Below, piece by piece: positions 28,685 through 37,398 of a stretch of 64,000 nt of DNA; within the stretch, counting starts at the first letter, position 1, and each line of letters begins with the position of its first letter. The stretch covers positions 99,650 to 163,649 of the forward strand of contig DWYR01000013.1 in NCBI GenBank assembly GCA_019118565.1, read 5' to 3'. The notes beneath the pieces were generated by a model. That model saw only the letters and a program-made list of their open reading frames with translations, made no database searches and was not told the origin of the DNA. The position numbers and the translations under genes were made by a program. This DNA comes from Candidatus Alistipes avicola. GTDB lineage: Bacteria > Bacteroidota > Bacteroidia > Bacteroidales > Rikenellaceae.

Positions 28685-28716
28685 CAAAGATAAGAAAATC
28701 CACTCTCTCTCCCAAA
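28685..28716 (-). promoter_or_regulatory. Bacteroidota promoter of the lysO pair
   Basis: Minus-strand TTTG (28716-28713), a 20-base spacer and TATCTTTG (28692-28685). The box lies 132 bases upstream of the first lysO ATG, implying the structured leader described for 28632-28679. Confidence 0.7.
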
Positions 28717-28762
28717 AGGGAATATGTATCGCTTAAATAATTACTAACTACTGGAATAGGGT

Positions 28763-29473
28763 CTATCGGTCGAACCCGAAATGGTGGTACGAGACGGCCA
28801 GAGCCGCCATGCTGATCCGGCACTCCGGCAGGGCTGCCGCCAGCGCCTCAGCACAGGCCAGGAGGGTCGATCCGGTCGTTACGACATCATCGACGAGCAG
28901 GATATGCTTCCCGGCCAAAAGATCGGAACGACGAACGGTAAAGAGCCCCTCCACATTCACCCATCGCTCGGCCGTGGAGCGGGTCGTCTGGCTGGGGTTG
29001 TTGCGCAGGCGGCGCAACGCCCGGTGAACGACCGGCACACCCAGCCCTTCCGCAATACCTTCGGCCGCATAATCCGCCTGATTGTATCCCCGTCCGAGCA
29101 GACGCCGCACATGGAGCGGCACGGGTACGACACAATCGACTCCGGCATAAAGTCCGCTTCGGGCCAGATTGCTTCCGAACCAGCGTCCCAGCTCATAGGC
29201 CGTACGCCAGCGGCTCCGGTACTTGAAATCATGAATGGCCCGCTGCCAGGGACTCCCCTGAATAAACCAGATAAAGGCCGAAGCCTGCACCACCGGGAAA
29301 AAATCCCGCAACCGGGCAGCCATCGGATTCTCGGCCTTGAGCCAGAACATCGTGCGGGGCACAGTCGTACGGCACACCATGCAGAAGGCACCGTCGCCCT
29401 CGGCCAGCGGTCCGCCGCAGACGGGACAGACCGGCGGCAGGAAGAGGCTCTTCAGATCACTGAGGATCGACAT
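28763..29473 (-). CDS. ComF family phosphoribosyltransferase-like protein
   Basis: 236 residues: an N-terminal zinc-ribbon (CPVCGG near residue 16 and CMVC near 32), then a PRTase fold with the PRPP loop ILLVDDVVTTGST near residue 190. ComF takes part in handling single-stranded DNA during transformation in competent bacteria, and it is widespread outside them. Its start lies inside the end of priA (17-base overlap), pairing two genes of DNA metabolism. Confidence 0.9.
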   Translation of the reverse strand: MSILSDLKSLFLPPVCPVCGGPLAEGDGAFCMVCRTTVPRTMFWLKAENPMAARLRDFFPVVQASAFIWFIQGSPWQRAIHDFKYRSRWRTAYELGRWFGSNLARSGLYAGVDCVVPVPLHVRRLLGRGYNQADYAAEGIAEGLGVPVVHRALRRLRNNPSQTTRSTAERWVNVEGLFTVRRSDLLAGKHILLVDDVVTTGSTLLACAEALAAALPECRISMAALAVSYHHFGFDR

Positions 29474-31709
29474 CGCAAAAGATTTTAACGCCCTTGTATT
29501 CGGGCATCCGTGACAATCGCTCCAACGTCTCGCGCAGGATCCGACGTGCCCGTTCGAACGAGGCTCCCGCCTCCACCTTCAGAAGAAGGTCGGCCAGATA
29601 CTCACCCCGTACCCGATCGACAGGCGGCGCCGTCGGTCCGAGTACCCGCCGCCCGAAACGCTCCCGCAGGGCCCCTCCCAGGGCAGTGGCGGCCCGACGG
29701 AGCACACCCGGATCCCGATGACGCAGTCGGAGGGCAACCAAACGGGCATAGGGAGGATAGAAATATTGTTTGCGCTGGGCAAGTACCTCTCCGGCCATCG
29801 CCTCGTAATTATCGGAAACGACCCAACCGATCACCGGGTGGTCCGGCTCGGCCGTCTGTATGATCACCACTCCGGGCATCTCGCGGCGTCCGGCGCGTCC
29901 GGCCACCTGCGTCAGCAGCTGATAGGCCCGTTCCGAGGAGCGGAAATCGGGATTGTTCAGCATATTGTCGGCATTCAGCACCCCGACAAGCTCGACACCG
30001 CCGAAGTCGAACCCCTTGGTAATCATCTGCGTCCCGATCAGAATATCGCTTGCCCCCTGGGCGAAAGTCTCGACAATCTGCCGAAAAGCCCGCTCCGAAG
30101 TAACGCTGTCGCGGTCCAGCCGCGCCACCCGGGCCTGCGGAAAGATACGGGCAATCTCCTCCTCGACCTTCTCCGTGCCGAAGCCCATCGGCGTAAGGGC
30201 CGTTACACGGCAATGGGGACATTGTGTCGGCACGCTCTCCGTGTGGCCGCAATAGTGGCACACCATCCGGTTCGCCCCCTTGTGCAGCGTCAGGGTGACG
30301 TTGCAGTTCGGGCAACGGGGAGTCCATCCGCACTCGCGACATTCGATATAGGGAGCAAATCCCCGACGGTTCTGGAAGAGCATCACCTGGCCTCCGCCTG
30401 CGAGCGTCTCCTCTATCCGATCGAGCAACAGTTTATTGAAATGGGTATGGCGCTCGCCCCGCTTCACCGCCCGGATCGTATCCGAGACCAGGATCTGCGG
30501 CTGCTGCGACTCCCCGTAACGTTCCGTCAGAAGAGCACTTCCATACTTGCCCGAACGGGCATTCAGATAACTCTCGAGCGAGGGGGTTGCACTTCCCAGC
30601 AGTGTGCGGCACCCGAACAGATGCGCCATCATAACGGCACAATCCCGCGCCTGATAGTAAGGGGGAGGTTCGGTCTGTTTATAGCTGGCATCATGCTCCT
30701 CATCCACCACGATCAAGCCCAACTTCCTAAGGGGCAGAAAGATCGCCGACCGTACCCCTACAACCAGCTCGCCCCCCGTGCCATTGTGAAGACGCAGATA
30801 GGTCTCGGCCCGTTTCCGGTCGGTCAGCCGGGAGTGATAGGCGATCACCCGTGGACCGAAAACCCGCTCCAACCGTGCAATCAGTTGGGCCGTAAGGGCA
30901 ATTTCGGGAACAAGCAGCAGGGCCTGCTCTCCACGCGACAGCACATCGGCGATCAGGTGCATATAGATCTCCGTCTTTCCGGAGCCCGTAACACCCCGCA
31001 ACAGAACTGTCGAGCGGGAGGCAAAGCCCTCCTCGATCTTCGCTTTTGCCTCCAGTTGTGCCGGCGAGAGTTCCGGAAGGTGGAAACAGGCCGCAGGCAA
31101 AGCCCCCGGTCCCAGCGCCACGCGCTCGGTCTGTATCAGCCACCCCTTGCGAACCAGCGCTGCAAGCGCCGCCCGGTCGGCTGTCAGGCAGCTGCGCGCC
31201 ACCATGCCGTCGGCCCCGGTCAGGGCGACGACCTGCTCCAGCGCCTCCCGCTGACGAGGCGCCCGGCGGCCGAGGCGCTCCAAAAGGAGCGGACGCTCCG
31301 CCCCAGACTTCGCCTCTCCATCCAGCGATAGAAAGAGCTCGCGGCGGGGACAGAATTCATCGGCCGCAAATTCGGCTTCGCCCGATCCGCTCGGTTTGAT
31401 CAGCGACGGCAAGGCGAAACGCATCACCTCGCCCAGCGTGCACATGTAATAATCCGAAATCCACTCCCAGAACGCCTGTTGCTTCCGATCCACCAGCGGC
31501 GTTTCATACAACGTGCGCGAGATCGTCCTGACCCTCCCCGAATCGGGTTTGCGATCGTGCAGCCGCCAGACGATACCCGTATAGATATTATTTCCGGTAC
31601 GACCGAATGGAACCGCCACGGCCATCCCTTCGCAGAGGGTGAGCCCCTCCGCTACGGCAAAGGTATAAAGCGGCTGCGCCAGAGGCAGTACGATATCGGC
31701 ATAAAGCAT
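29457..31709 (-). CDS. priA: Primosomal protein N' (PriA) replication restart helicase
   Basis: A 750-residue superfamily 2 helicase that reloads the replisome at stalled forks. It has an N-terminal DNA-binding domain, Walker A GVTGSGKTEIYM near residue 240 and the DEEH box in VVDEEHDASYKQ. Eight cysteines sit between about 460 and 505 (CRECGWTPRCPNC to CHYCG and CPHC), binding two zinc ions. Then comes helicase motif V/VI with QVAGRAGR. Length is normal. A TACCTTTA near-match to the -7 box sits about 45 bases upstream. Confidence 0.95.
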   Translation of the reverse strand: MLYADIVLPLAQPLYTFAVAEGLTLCEGMAVAVPFGRTGNNIYTGIVWRLHDRKPDSGRVRTISRTLYETPLVDRKQQAFWEWISDYYMCTLGEVMRFALPSLIKPSGSGEAEFAADEFCPRRELFLSLDGEAKSGAERPLLLERLGRRAPRQREALEQVVALTGADGMVARSCLTADRAALAALVRKGWLIQTERVALGPGALPAACFHLPELSPAQLEAKAKIEEGFASRSTVLLRGVTGSGKTEIYMHLIADVLSRGEQALLLVPEIALTAQLIARLERVFGPRVIAYHSRLTDRKRAETYLRLHNGTGGELVVGVRSAIFLPLRKLGLIVVDEEHDASYKQTEPPPYYQARDCAVMMAHLFGCRTLLGSATPSLESYLNARSGKYGSALLTERYGESQQPQILVSDTIRAVKRGERHTHFNKLLLDRIEETLAGGGQVMLFQNRRGFAPYIECRECGWTPRCPNCNVTLTLHKGANRMVCHYCGHTESVPTQCPHCRVTALTPMGFGTEKVEEEIARIFPQARVARLDRDSVTSERAFRQIVETFAQGASDILIGTQMITKGFDFGGVELVGVLNADNMLNNPDFRSSERAYQLLTQVAGRAGRREMPGVVIIQTAEPDHPVIGWVVSDNYEAMAGEVLAQRKQYFYPPYARLVALRLRHRDPGVLRRAATALGGALRERFGRRVLGPTAPPVDRVRGEYLADLLLKVEAGASFERARRILRETLERLSRMPEYKGVKIFCDVDPQ

Positions 31710-31775
31710 ACGGCTGCGTAATTTCGACGAGGTCGGTTTCTTTCGGGTAAAGGTACGGATTATTCAGGGAAAACG

Positions 31776-31807
31776 AAACACCCCGCCACATTCCTGGCGA
31801 GGTGTTT
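31776..31807 (-). terminator. Terminator downstream of yitT
   Basis: Arms AAACACC and CGCCA pair with TGGCG and GGTGTTT around a 6-base loop, with one C/A mismatch between the two stem segments. On the minus strand it is followed by T-rich sequence. It lies 52 bases after the yitT stop and before the priA promoter region. Confidence 0.8.
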
Positions 31808-31858
31808 TTCATATTGGATGCAAAAGCGGCCGGGTCGACAGGCCGCACCAGCCATCCA

Positions 31859-32827
31859 CTATTTCTTGCTGGCGGCGCTCAACGTACCGGTTCCGATCAT
31901 ACCGAATCCCTTGCCGTAAACCCCCGTTACGGAGGCTACCGAAATGAAGGCGTTGGGATCGATTCCCTTGATCAGTTTAAGAATATCGGAAGTTTCCCGC
32001 TTGCGGCAAAGCACCATGACCACCTGCGAAGGTTCTTTCGTGTACCAACCCATACCGTCGAGCATCGTCACGCCGCGATGCGCCTTCTGCGTGATCTCCT
32101 CGGCAATGGCCTCGTACTCGTGGCTGATGATGAGCAGCTGGGTGGACTGCTGCTGGCCGGACAACATCGCATCGGTGGCGAAACTGAAGACGGCCGTCAT
32201 GATAAAACCGTAAATTACGGTCTCGGGACCGTTGCCCACCAACAGTGAGGCGCAAATGACCGTCGTATCGTGGATCATCACGATCCGGCCGTAGTTGATC
32301 GGGCGATATTTGTTGATGATCAAGGCCAGAATATCGACACCTCCGGTCGACCCTCCCTGGCGCAGACACATGAAGATACCTACGCCACAAAGCAAACCGC
32401 CCATGATGATCAACAGGATCGGCTCCAGGTTCCCGAAAATACTCAGAGAGTCCGGAGCAATCATGCCTCGTTCCGTCAGCCACATTTGCAACTGGGGAAT
32501 CTTCGCCTGCCAAAAATTCAGCGTAACGGATATCATGATCACACAGAAGATGGTCTTGATACCGAATTTCCATCCGATAATAAATCCAGCTACAATCAAC
32601 AACAGCGCATTGATAATCAACGCCATGTCACCGATACTGATCTCAACGCCGAACAAGCTCTTGATGGCGGCCGTGAACACCAGTGCAAGACCCGTTGCAC
32701 CGCCACCGGTACCGTGAGCCGGGAGGATACAGGCGATCCACGCAAAGGTATAGAAAGAGATACCGATCACCATGATGATATACTCTTTCACCCCGCTTGC
32801 GACCTTCTCCAAAGTAATTTTCTCCAT
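31859..32827 (-). CDS. YitT family membrane protein (DUF161/DUF2179)
   Basis: 322 residues: five or six N-terminal hydrophobic helices (about 15-215, including AWIACILPAHGTGGGATGLAL and LRQGGSTGGVDILALIINKY), then a soluble C-terminal DUF2179 domain (about 230-310). This is the common YitT layout of inner-membrane proteins with no proven function. It starts 9 bases after the radical SAM gene, with a -7 box inside that gene's end, and is closed by a terminator. Confidence 0.88.
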   Translation of the reverse strand: MEKITLEKVASGVKEYIIMVIGISFYTFAWIACILPAHGTGGGATGLALVFTAAIKSLFGVEISIGDMALIINALLLIVAGFIIGWKFGIKTIFCVIMISVTLNFWQAKIPQLQMWLTERGMIAPDSLSIFGNLEPILLIIMGGLLCGVGIFMCLRQGGSTGGVDILALIINKYRPINYGRIVMIHDTTVICASLLVGNGPETVIYGFIMTAVFSFATDAMLSGQQQSTQLLIISHEYEAIAEEITQKAHRGVTMLDGMGWYTKEPSQVVMVLCRKRETSDILKLIKGIDPNAFISVASVTGVYGKGFGMIGTGTLSAASKK

Positions 32828-32836
32828 AAATACAGG

Positions 32837-33808
32837 TTATAAACGTTTTAACGGCGCAAATGTACAATTTTTTTCTCCTTGAAAAACATTCCGTCCGATC
32901 ATTCTTTTTTCAAGCAGCGCCCACAGAGTCGTTCCGCGCGTACGCTCCCAGGGTGTAAGGTGATGATAACGGGCCGGAACCTCGCTCACAATGCGCTCCA
33001 CCACGATGTCCGGACGCAGTCGGCGGAGGATCTCGACAACCAGATCGAGATACTCGTCAACCGAACGCAGCGTGAACCGTTCGGGACAGACATCATACTC
33101 GCGGGCCAACGCCGTCCCTTCGATCAGCTGCAACTGGTGGAACTTGACCGAAGCGATGGGCAGTGCATTGATCCGATCCGTCTGCTCGATCAACATCCGG
33201 TCATCCTCACCGGGCAAACCCAGAATGAAATGGGCCCCGACGTGCAGTCCCCGTGCGGCACTTTGCTCCACGGCCCGACGTGCCGTCTCGAAGTCGTGTC
33301 CCCGACGGACGGCTCGCAATGTCTCGTCAAAGGTGGATTCGATTCCATACTCAACCGATAGATAATGGCTCTCGGCCAGGGATGCCAGCAGATCCAACTT
33401 CCGTTCATCGACACAGTCGGGACGCGTCCCGACAATCAGCCCCGAAATCCGAGGATGCGCCAACGCCTCGGTATAACAGGCCCGCAAGCGGTCGATTGGC
33501 CCATAGGTATTGGAGTAGGACTGGAAATAGGCGAGCCGGATCCCTTCGTCCTTTCCCCGCACGGTATTGAAGCGGATCCCCTCGTCGATCTGTTCGGTGA
33601 TGCTCTTGCGCGGCGAACAATAGGAAGGGGTGAACGCCCTGTTGTCACAGAACGCACACCCCTCCGATCCGATGGTTCCATCCCGGTTCGGGCAGCTGAA
33701 TCCGGCATCGATCGCAATCTTGCGCACCTTCTCGCCGAAACGCTCCCGGCAATAGGCCGCATAGCTATAAATCGGCCGGTCGTCTCCCCAGGGATGAATC
33801 CGTTTCAT
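32837..33808 (-). CDS. TIGR01212 (YhcC-like) family radical SAM protein
   Basis: 323 residues. The cluster-binding cysteines lie in FSCPNRDGTIGSEGCAFCDN, the characteristic spacing of the YhcC/elongator-like group (Cys, ten residues, CxxC). Later blocks GTRPDCVD, VEYGIEST and GAHFILGLPGED are typical of this family. Its reaction is not firmly established. I start at ATG 33808 (MKRIHPWGDDRP), which leaves an 11-base gap to the nuclease gene; an ATG at 33832 would overlap that gene by 13 bases. Confidence 0.88.
   Translation of the reverse strand: MKRIHPWGDDRPIYSYAAYCRERFGEKVRKIAIDAGFSCPNRDGTIGSEGCAFCDNRAFTPSYCSPRKSITEQIDEGIRFNTVRGKDEGIRLAYFQSYSNTYGPIDRLRACYTEALAHPRISGLIVGTRPDCVDERKLDLLASLAESHYLSVEYGIESTFDETLRAVRRGHDFETARRAVEQSAARGLHVGAHFILGLPGEDDRMLIEQTDRINALPIASVKFHQLQLIEGTALAREYDVCPERFTLRSVDEYLDLVVEILRRLRPDIVVERIVSEVPARYHHLTPWERTRGTTLWALLEKRMIGRNVFQGEKNCTFAPLKRL
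32857..32864 (-). promoter_or_regulatory. Possible internal promoter -7 box for yitT
   Basis: TACATTTG on the minus strand lies in the last codons of the radical SAM gene, 29 bases before the yitT ATG. No -33 TTTG is visible at the normal distance. Read-through from the upstream gene is an alternative. Confidence 0.35.
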
Positions 33809-33819
33809 TTCCCCGTCGC

Positions 33820-35607
33820 CTACAAGCCCCAATCCGCCGGATTATAGGTATTCTTCGGAGCCTGCGGCACGTTGGCGAAGTAGGTAAAGCCGGTCAATGC
33901 CTCCAACTCCTCGATCGAGATCATGTCCCGGGCCTGCGGTTCATGCCCCTTGTCCATGTTGTGGCGCAGGACGAAGGCGGCGCACTTCAACTCGCTGGCC
34001 GAGCAATCCTTGACCGACTTGCCGGTAGAGCCGCTCTTCGTACGCAGAATCGCATAGTAGAACATCGAAGGACGGCTCACGTCGCTACGGCCTCCGAACT
34101 CGATCCGCGACGAGGTGCAGGTCTTGCCATAGGCATCGGTAAAGGGCTCGAAGTAGGTTCCGACCACAATGTAGGTCGTATCACGGCACACCTGACCGTC
34201 CACGAAACCCTCCAGGTTGTTCCAGGCTCCGCCGCCCGTATTGAAGTTCGAGGAGTACTGCGGTGCGATGTTCGAATAGTAGAAAACCTGACGATTGACA
34301 GCCGAAGTACAAGTTCGTTCAGCCGATCCAAGCATATGGCCCTTGTTGCAACCACCACCGGTATCCTTGCTGTTATACTGGATATTGGAAGGTATGTTAG
34401 GGTCCTTAGCATAAGCATTCGTCCGGTTAGCATCTCCTTCATAACAATTATGACGCGGAGCGGCCACCCACAGCGGGCAGTGGTTTTCGGCACTGAAGCA
34501 GACCGTATAGTTACGGGCCTTCTGGCCGCCGACATAGAAGTCCGGACAGATATGGTGGGCGTAGTAGTAGTCGCTGTTCGTCACCTCGATAGGCAGTTCG
34601 GCCCAGCCCGTACGATATACCCCGACAGCAGCCGTGGCCGAAGTCGTGAAGGTTGACTCACTGCTCTGGTAGCGGGTTTGACCGACAACGACATACATCC
34701 GATAAGTATAGGTGGTCGAAGCGGTAAGCCCCGTCAGCGAGACACTCTTGGAGCCGGGCGTCGCCGTTACCGTGCGCGATGCATACTGGCTCTCCCCGTT
34801 TTTCTTGTATTCAAATCCCGCCTCGGTGATGCTCTCTTCCCCCTCGTAGGTGAAACTGCCGCTGATCGTAGCGGTCGTTTCGGTTATTCCAGAAGCATTC
34901 AATGCTCCGAATTCAGGATTTACGACCTCACCCGACGAAGTAGTAGTCAATGTAGCGTGTTCACTCTCATAGGACTCTCCACCGATCATCAAATAGGCAT
35001 AAAATTCATACTTGGTCGTCGGCTCCAGATTCTCCAGCACGAGAGACAGTGGCGAAGAGACCGATGCGACCTCCTGTCGGGAGTACTCCTGATCCGTACT
35101 TTTGCGGTAACCGAATCCGGCCGACTCGATCGATGCCTCACCCGCATACGAATAGGCGCATCTCAACTCGACACCATTCTCCCCGACCGCATCGAACGTC
35201 GGAGTCTCGAACCGGGGGTGGGTCGGATCGGGATCCTCTCCTCCTCCCTTCAGGGTTGTAAACGACTGCAAAGGAGTCGATTCAAAACGGGTACCGCCCA
35301 CAATCGCATAGCAGAACCACAGATATTCGGTCTCGGCCTTCAACCCGGTCAAAGTCTGTCGGGCAATTCCCTTTTCAAAATTTCCACATACTACCTCGAC
35401 GAATTGTCCGTCCGTCTCCCGATAGGCAAATCCGACCTCCGAAATAGCCGACTCATCTCCAACCGAAATATGAGCCGTCAAAACAGCCTTGTTTGCACTG
35501 GGCTGGGCATCCAACCAATCGAACGAAGGAGCCTCCTCACCTGAATCACACGCGACAATCATCCCTGAGAACAGGACGACCATCAGCCAAAAAATCTTTT
35601 TCATCAT
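33820..35607 (-). CDS. Surface lipoprotein with FN3-like repeats and a DNA/RNA non-specific nuclease domain
   Basis: 595 residues. A lipoprotein signal peptide ends at the lipobox IVAC, followed by DSGEE, an acidic stretch like the Bacteroidota surface-export signal. Three FN3-like beta repeats of about 100 residues follow, each with a GF.Y(R/K) segment and a closing TL/TFTT. The C-terminal 250 residues match the NUC1 endonuclease fold. NKGHM stands where the catalytic DRGH usually is, with YYSNIAPQ and the AWNNLE segment after it. The general-base histidine and metal-ligand asparagine are kept. Likely role: nucleic-acid scavenging at the cell surface. Confidence 0.78.
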   Translation of the reverse strand: MMKKIFWLMVVLFSGMIVACDSGEEAPSFDWLDAQPSANKAVLTAHISVGDESAISEVGFAYRETDGQFVEVVCGNFEKGIARQTLTGLKAETEYLWFCYAIVGGTRFESTPLQSFTTLKGGGEDPDPTHPRFETPTFDAVGENGVELRCAYSYAGEASIESAGFGYRKSTDQEYSRQEVASVSSPLSLVLENLEPTTKYEFYAYLMIGGESYESEHATLTTTSSGEVVNPEFGALNASGITETTATISGSFTYEGEESITEAGFEYKKNGESQYASRTVTATPGSKSVSLTGLTASTTYTYRMYVVVGQTRYQSSESTFTTSATAAVGVYRTGWAELPIEVTNSDYYYAHHICPDFYVGGQKARNYTVCFSAENHCPLWVAAPRHNCYEGDANRTNAYAKDPNIPSNIQYNSKDTGGGCNKGHMLGSAERTCTSAVNRQVFYYSNIAPQYSSNFNTGGGAWNNLEGFVDGQVCRDTTYIVVGTYFEPFTDAYGKTCTSSRIEFGGRSDVSRPSMFYYAILRTKSGSTGKSVKDCSASELKCAAFVLRHNMDKGHEPQARDMISIEELEALTGFTYFANVPQAPKNTYNPADWGL

Positions 35608-35672
35608 AAAGTAAATTTCCTTACAATATATATTTTCAGAATTCAAAAAATCTTACTCTCGTTCCGCGACCT

Positions 35673-36125
35673 TTACTCACGCTGTTTGGAGTCGATCCAA
35701 ATCGTCACGGGGCCATCATTGACCAATTCGACCTGCATCTCGGCACCGAACTCTCCGGTGGCAACCTCCCGGCCAAGCGCCGTACTCACACTACGTGCAA
35801 ACTGTTCGTACAACGGACGGGAAACAGGTTCCGGAGCCGCCTTGATATAGGAGGGGCGGTTGCCCTTGCGGGTCGAGGCGTGCAGTGTGAACTGGCTCAC
35901 CACCAACACCTCACCACCGATCTGCTGCACATCGAGGTTCATAACGCCCTGTTCGTCATCAAAGATCCGGAGCCGCACCAGTTTACCGGTCAGCCACTCG
36001 ATATCCTCCTCGCCGTCGGCGGCCTCGACCCCGACAAAGACCAGCAATCCCTGTCCGATGGATGACTTGAGGCGACCGTGAATCGAAACGGAGCCCCGTT
36101 TTACACGTTGAATTAAAATCCGCAT
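35673..36125 (-). CDS. dtd: D-aminoacyl-tRNA deacylase
   Basis: 150 residues. DTD hydrolyses D-amino acids from mischarged tRNAs. The SQFTL motif near residue 79 and the cross-subunit Gly-Pro motif in NDGPVTIW near residue 138 are both present. Length is standard. It follows the rluA-family gene by 12 bases in the cdd operon. Confidence 0.95.
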   Translation of the reverse strand: MRILIQRVKRGSVSIHGRLKSSIGQGLLVFVGVEAADGEEDIEWLTGKLVRLRIFDDEQGVMNLDVQQIGGEVLVVSQFTLHASTRKGNRPSYIKAAPEPVSRPLYEQFARSVSTALGREVATGEFGAEMQVELVNDGPVTIWIDSKQRE

Positions 36126-36137
36126 GAAGAAATCTGT

Positions 36138-36824
36138 TTATTCCTGAGAAAAGAAGGCCCAGAGATTATCTCCGGCCGGAACGGGTGCAACCACCCGCAC
36201 AGGCTCCTTGCGCACCGGGTGGAGGAACTCCACACAACGGGAGTGGAGCGAAATACCGCCGTCCGGATTCGACCGACGGGCCCCGTACTTCAGATCGCCC
36301 CGGATCGGGCAGCCGATTTTGGAGAGCTGAGCCCGGATCTGGTGGTGCCGACCGGTCAGCAGATCGACCTCCACCAGCGTATAGTTCGTGCTTGACCCGA
36401 TCATCCGGTAACGCAAAAGCGCCTCCTTGGCCCCTGCATGGGGAGACTGAAACGCCTTCGAACGGTTCGTCTTGGGATCGCGCAGGATATAGTGCCGCAA
36501 TTCGCCCTCTTCGGGTTCGGGCCGGTTTTCAGTGATGGCCCAATAAGTCTTATGGATCTCCCCCTGGCGGATCATCTCGTTCAGGCGGGCCAGCGCTTTC
36601 GAGGTCTTTGCAAAGAGTACCGCCCCGCTGACCGGACGGTCAATACGGTGTACAACCCCAAGGAAAACAGCCCCCGGCTTTGCATCCCGACGCTTGATAT
36701 AGGCCTTGATCTGATCCTCCAGCGCACTCTCTCCCGACGGATCGGGCTGCACCAGATCGCCGCAATGTTTGTTGACAACCAGCAGATGGTTATCCTCATA
36801 AAGGATATCGTCGGGTTTGAACAT
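36138..36824 (-). CDS. RluA family pseudouridine synthase
   Basis: 228 residues with the catalytic aspartate in VHRIDRPVSGAVLFAKT (about residue 62) and the late block LLTGRHHQIRAQL. It lacks an N-terminal S4 domain, as in the shorter RluA/TruC-like members. Which uridine in rRNA or tRNA it modifies cannot be told. It lies between cdd (12 bases upstream) and dtd. Confidence 0.9.
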   Translation of the reverse strand: MFKPDDILYEDNHLLVVNKHCGDLVQPDPSGESALEDQIKAYIKRRDAKPGAVFLGVVHRIDRPVSGAVLFAKTSKALARLNEMIRQGEIHKTYWAITENRPEPEEGELRHYILRDPKTNRSKAFQSPHAGAKEALLRYRMIGSSTNYTLVEVDLLTGRHHQIRAQLSKIGCPIRGDLKYGARRSNPDGGISLHSRCVEFLHPVRKEPVRVVAPVPAGDNLWAFFSQE

Positions 36825-36836
36825 AACGCAAAGCGG

Positions 36837-37292
36837 TTAGAGCTTAAATGTGAAGGGAAGCAGCCGCACGGCGGAATCCACGACCGAGGCCGTACCGCCG
36901 CCACTCATGATGATGCGGATGGGTGATCCCTGACGACGCTCGACATCGAGCAGCACCTGACGGCACTGGCCACAGGGATAACACTCCCGATCGGAGGGCA
37001 TCGATGCAATGGCCAACTCCACGATCGGGTCGTCGGCATGACACGCCTCAGCGTGGAAAAGCAGGGAGCGTTCGGCACACATACCGGCCGGAAAGACCTC
37101 GCTCTCCTGATTGCCGCCATAAAGTATCTTACCGCTACGAAGACGTGCAGCCGCACCTACCCGGAATTTGGAATAGGGAGCATAGGCACGCTCCACGGCT
37201 TTCTGAGCCTCTTCCACCAACTCTCGCTGCTCGGTCGGCATCTGGTCGATGGAGGCGTAATGTTGATATTCGAAACTGAATTTCTCTTCCAT
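36837..37292 (-). CDS. cdd: Cytidine deaminase
   Basis: A 151-residue zinc enzyme converting cytidine and deoxycytidine to uridine forms. The zinc site is seen as CAERSLLF (the Cys-Ala-Glu pair) and PCGQCRQVL. Length fits the homotetrameric class. It is the first gene of a run with the rluA-family gene and dtd, driven by a full promoter at 37324-37354. Confidence 0.95.
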   Translation of the reverse strand: MEEKFSFEYQHYASIDQMPTEQRELVEEAQKAVERAYAPYSKFRVGAAARLRSGKILYGGNQESEVFPAGMCAERSLLFHAEACHADDPIVELAIASMPSDRECYPCGQCRQVLLDVERRQGSPIRIIMSGGGTASVVDSAVRLLPFTFKL

Positions 37293-37323
37293 AAATTCCC
37301 GTTATTAAAGAAGGTAAAGTGGT

Positions 37324-37354
37324 CAAAGGTAAGCCGAATCATTGAAAAATCAAA
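37324..37354 (-). promoter_or_regulatory. Bacteroidota promoter of the cdd operon
   Basis: On the minus strand TTTG (37354-37351), 19 bases, then TACCTTTG (37331-37324), a perfect match in sequence and spacing. The -7 box overlaps the 3' arm of the hairpin at 37328-37366. Confidence 0.8.
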
Positions 37355-37366
37355 ATTCAGCTTACC
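37328..37366 (-). terminator. Hairpin terminator of the SIMPL gene, overlapping the cdd promoter
   Basis: The 12-base arms GGTAAGCTGAAT and ATTCGGCTTACC (minus strand) pair with one mismatch around a 15-base AT-rich loop, 32 bases after the SIMPL gene stop. Confidence 0.65.
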
Positions 37367-37398
37367 TTTTTAATAAAAAATCTGTAAAACACGTCGTG

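Noticed and set aside
28554..28823. N-terminal extension of the LysO N-module to 28823
   Set aside because: It overlaps the end of comF and crosses a good promoter. The extra residues are not hydrophobic and do not resemble LysO.
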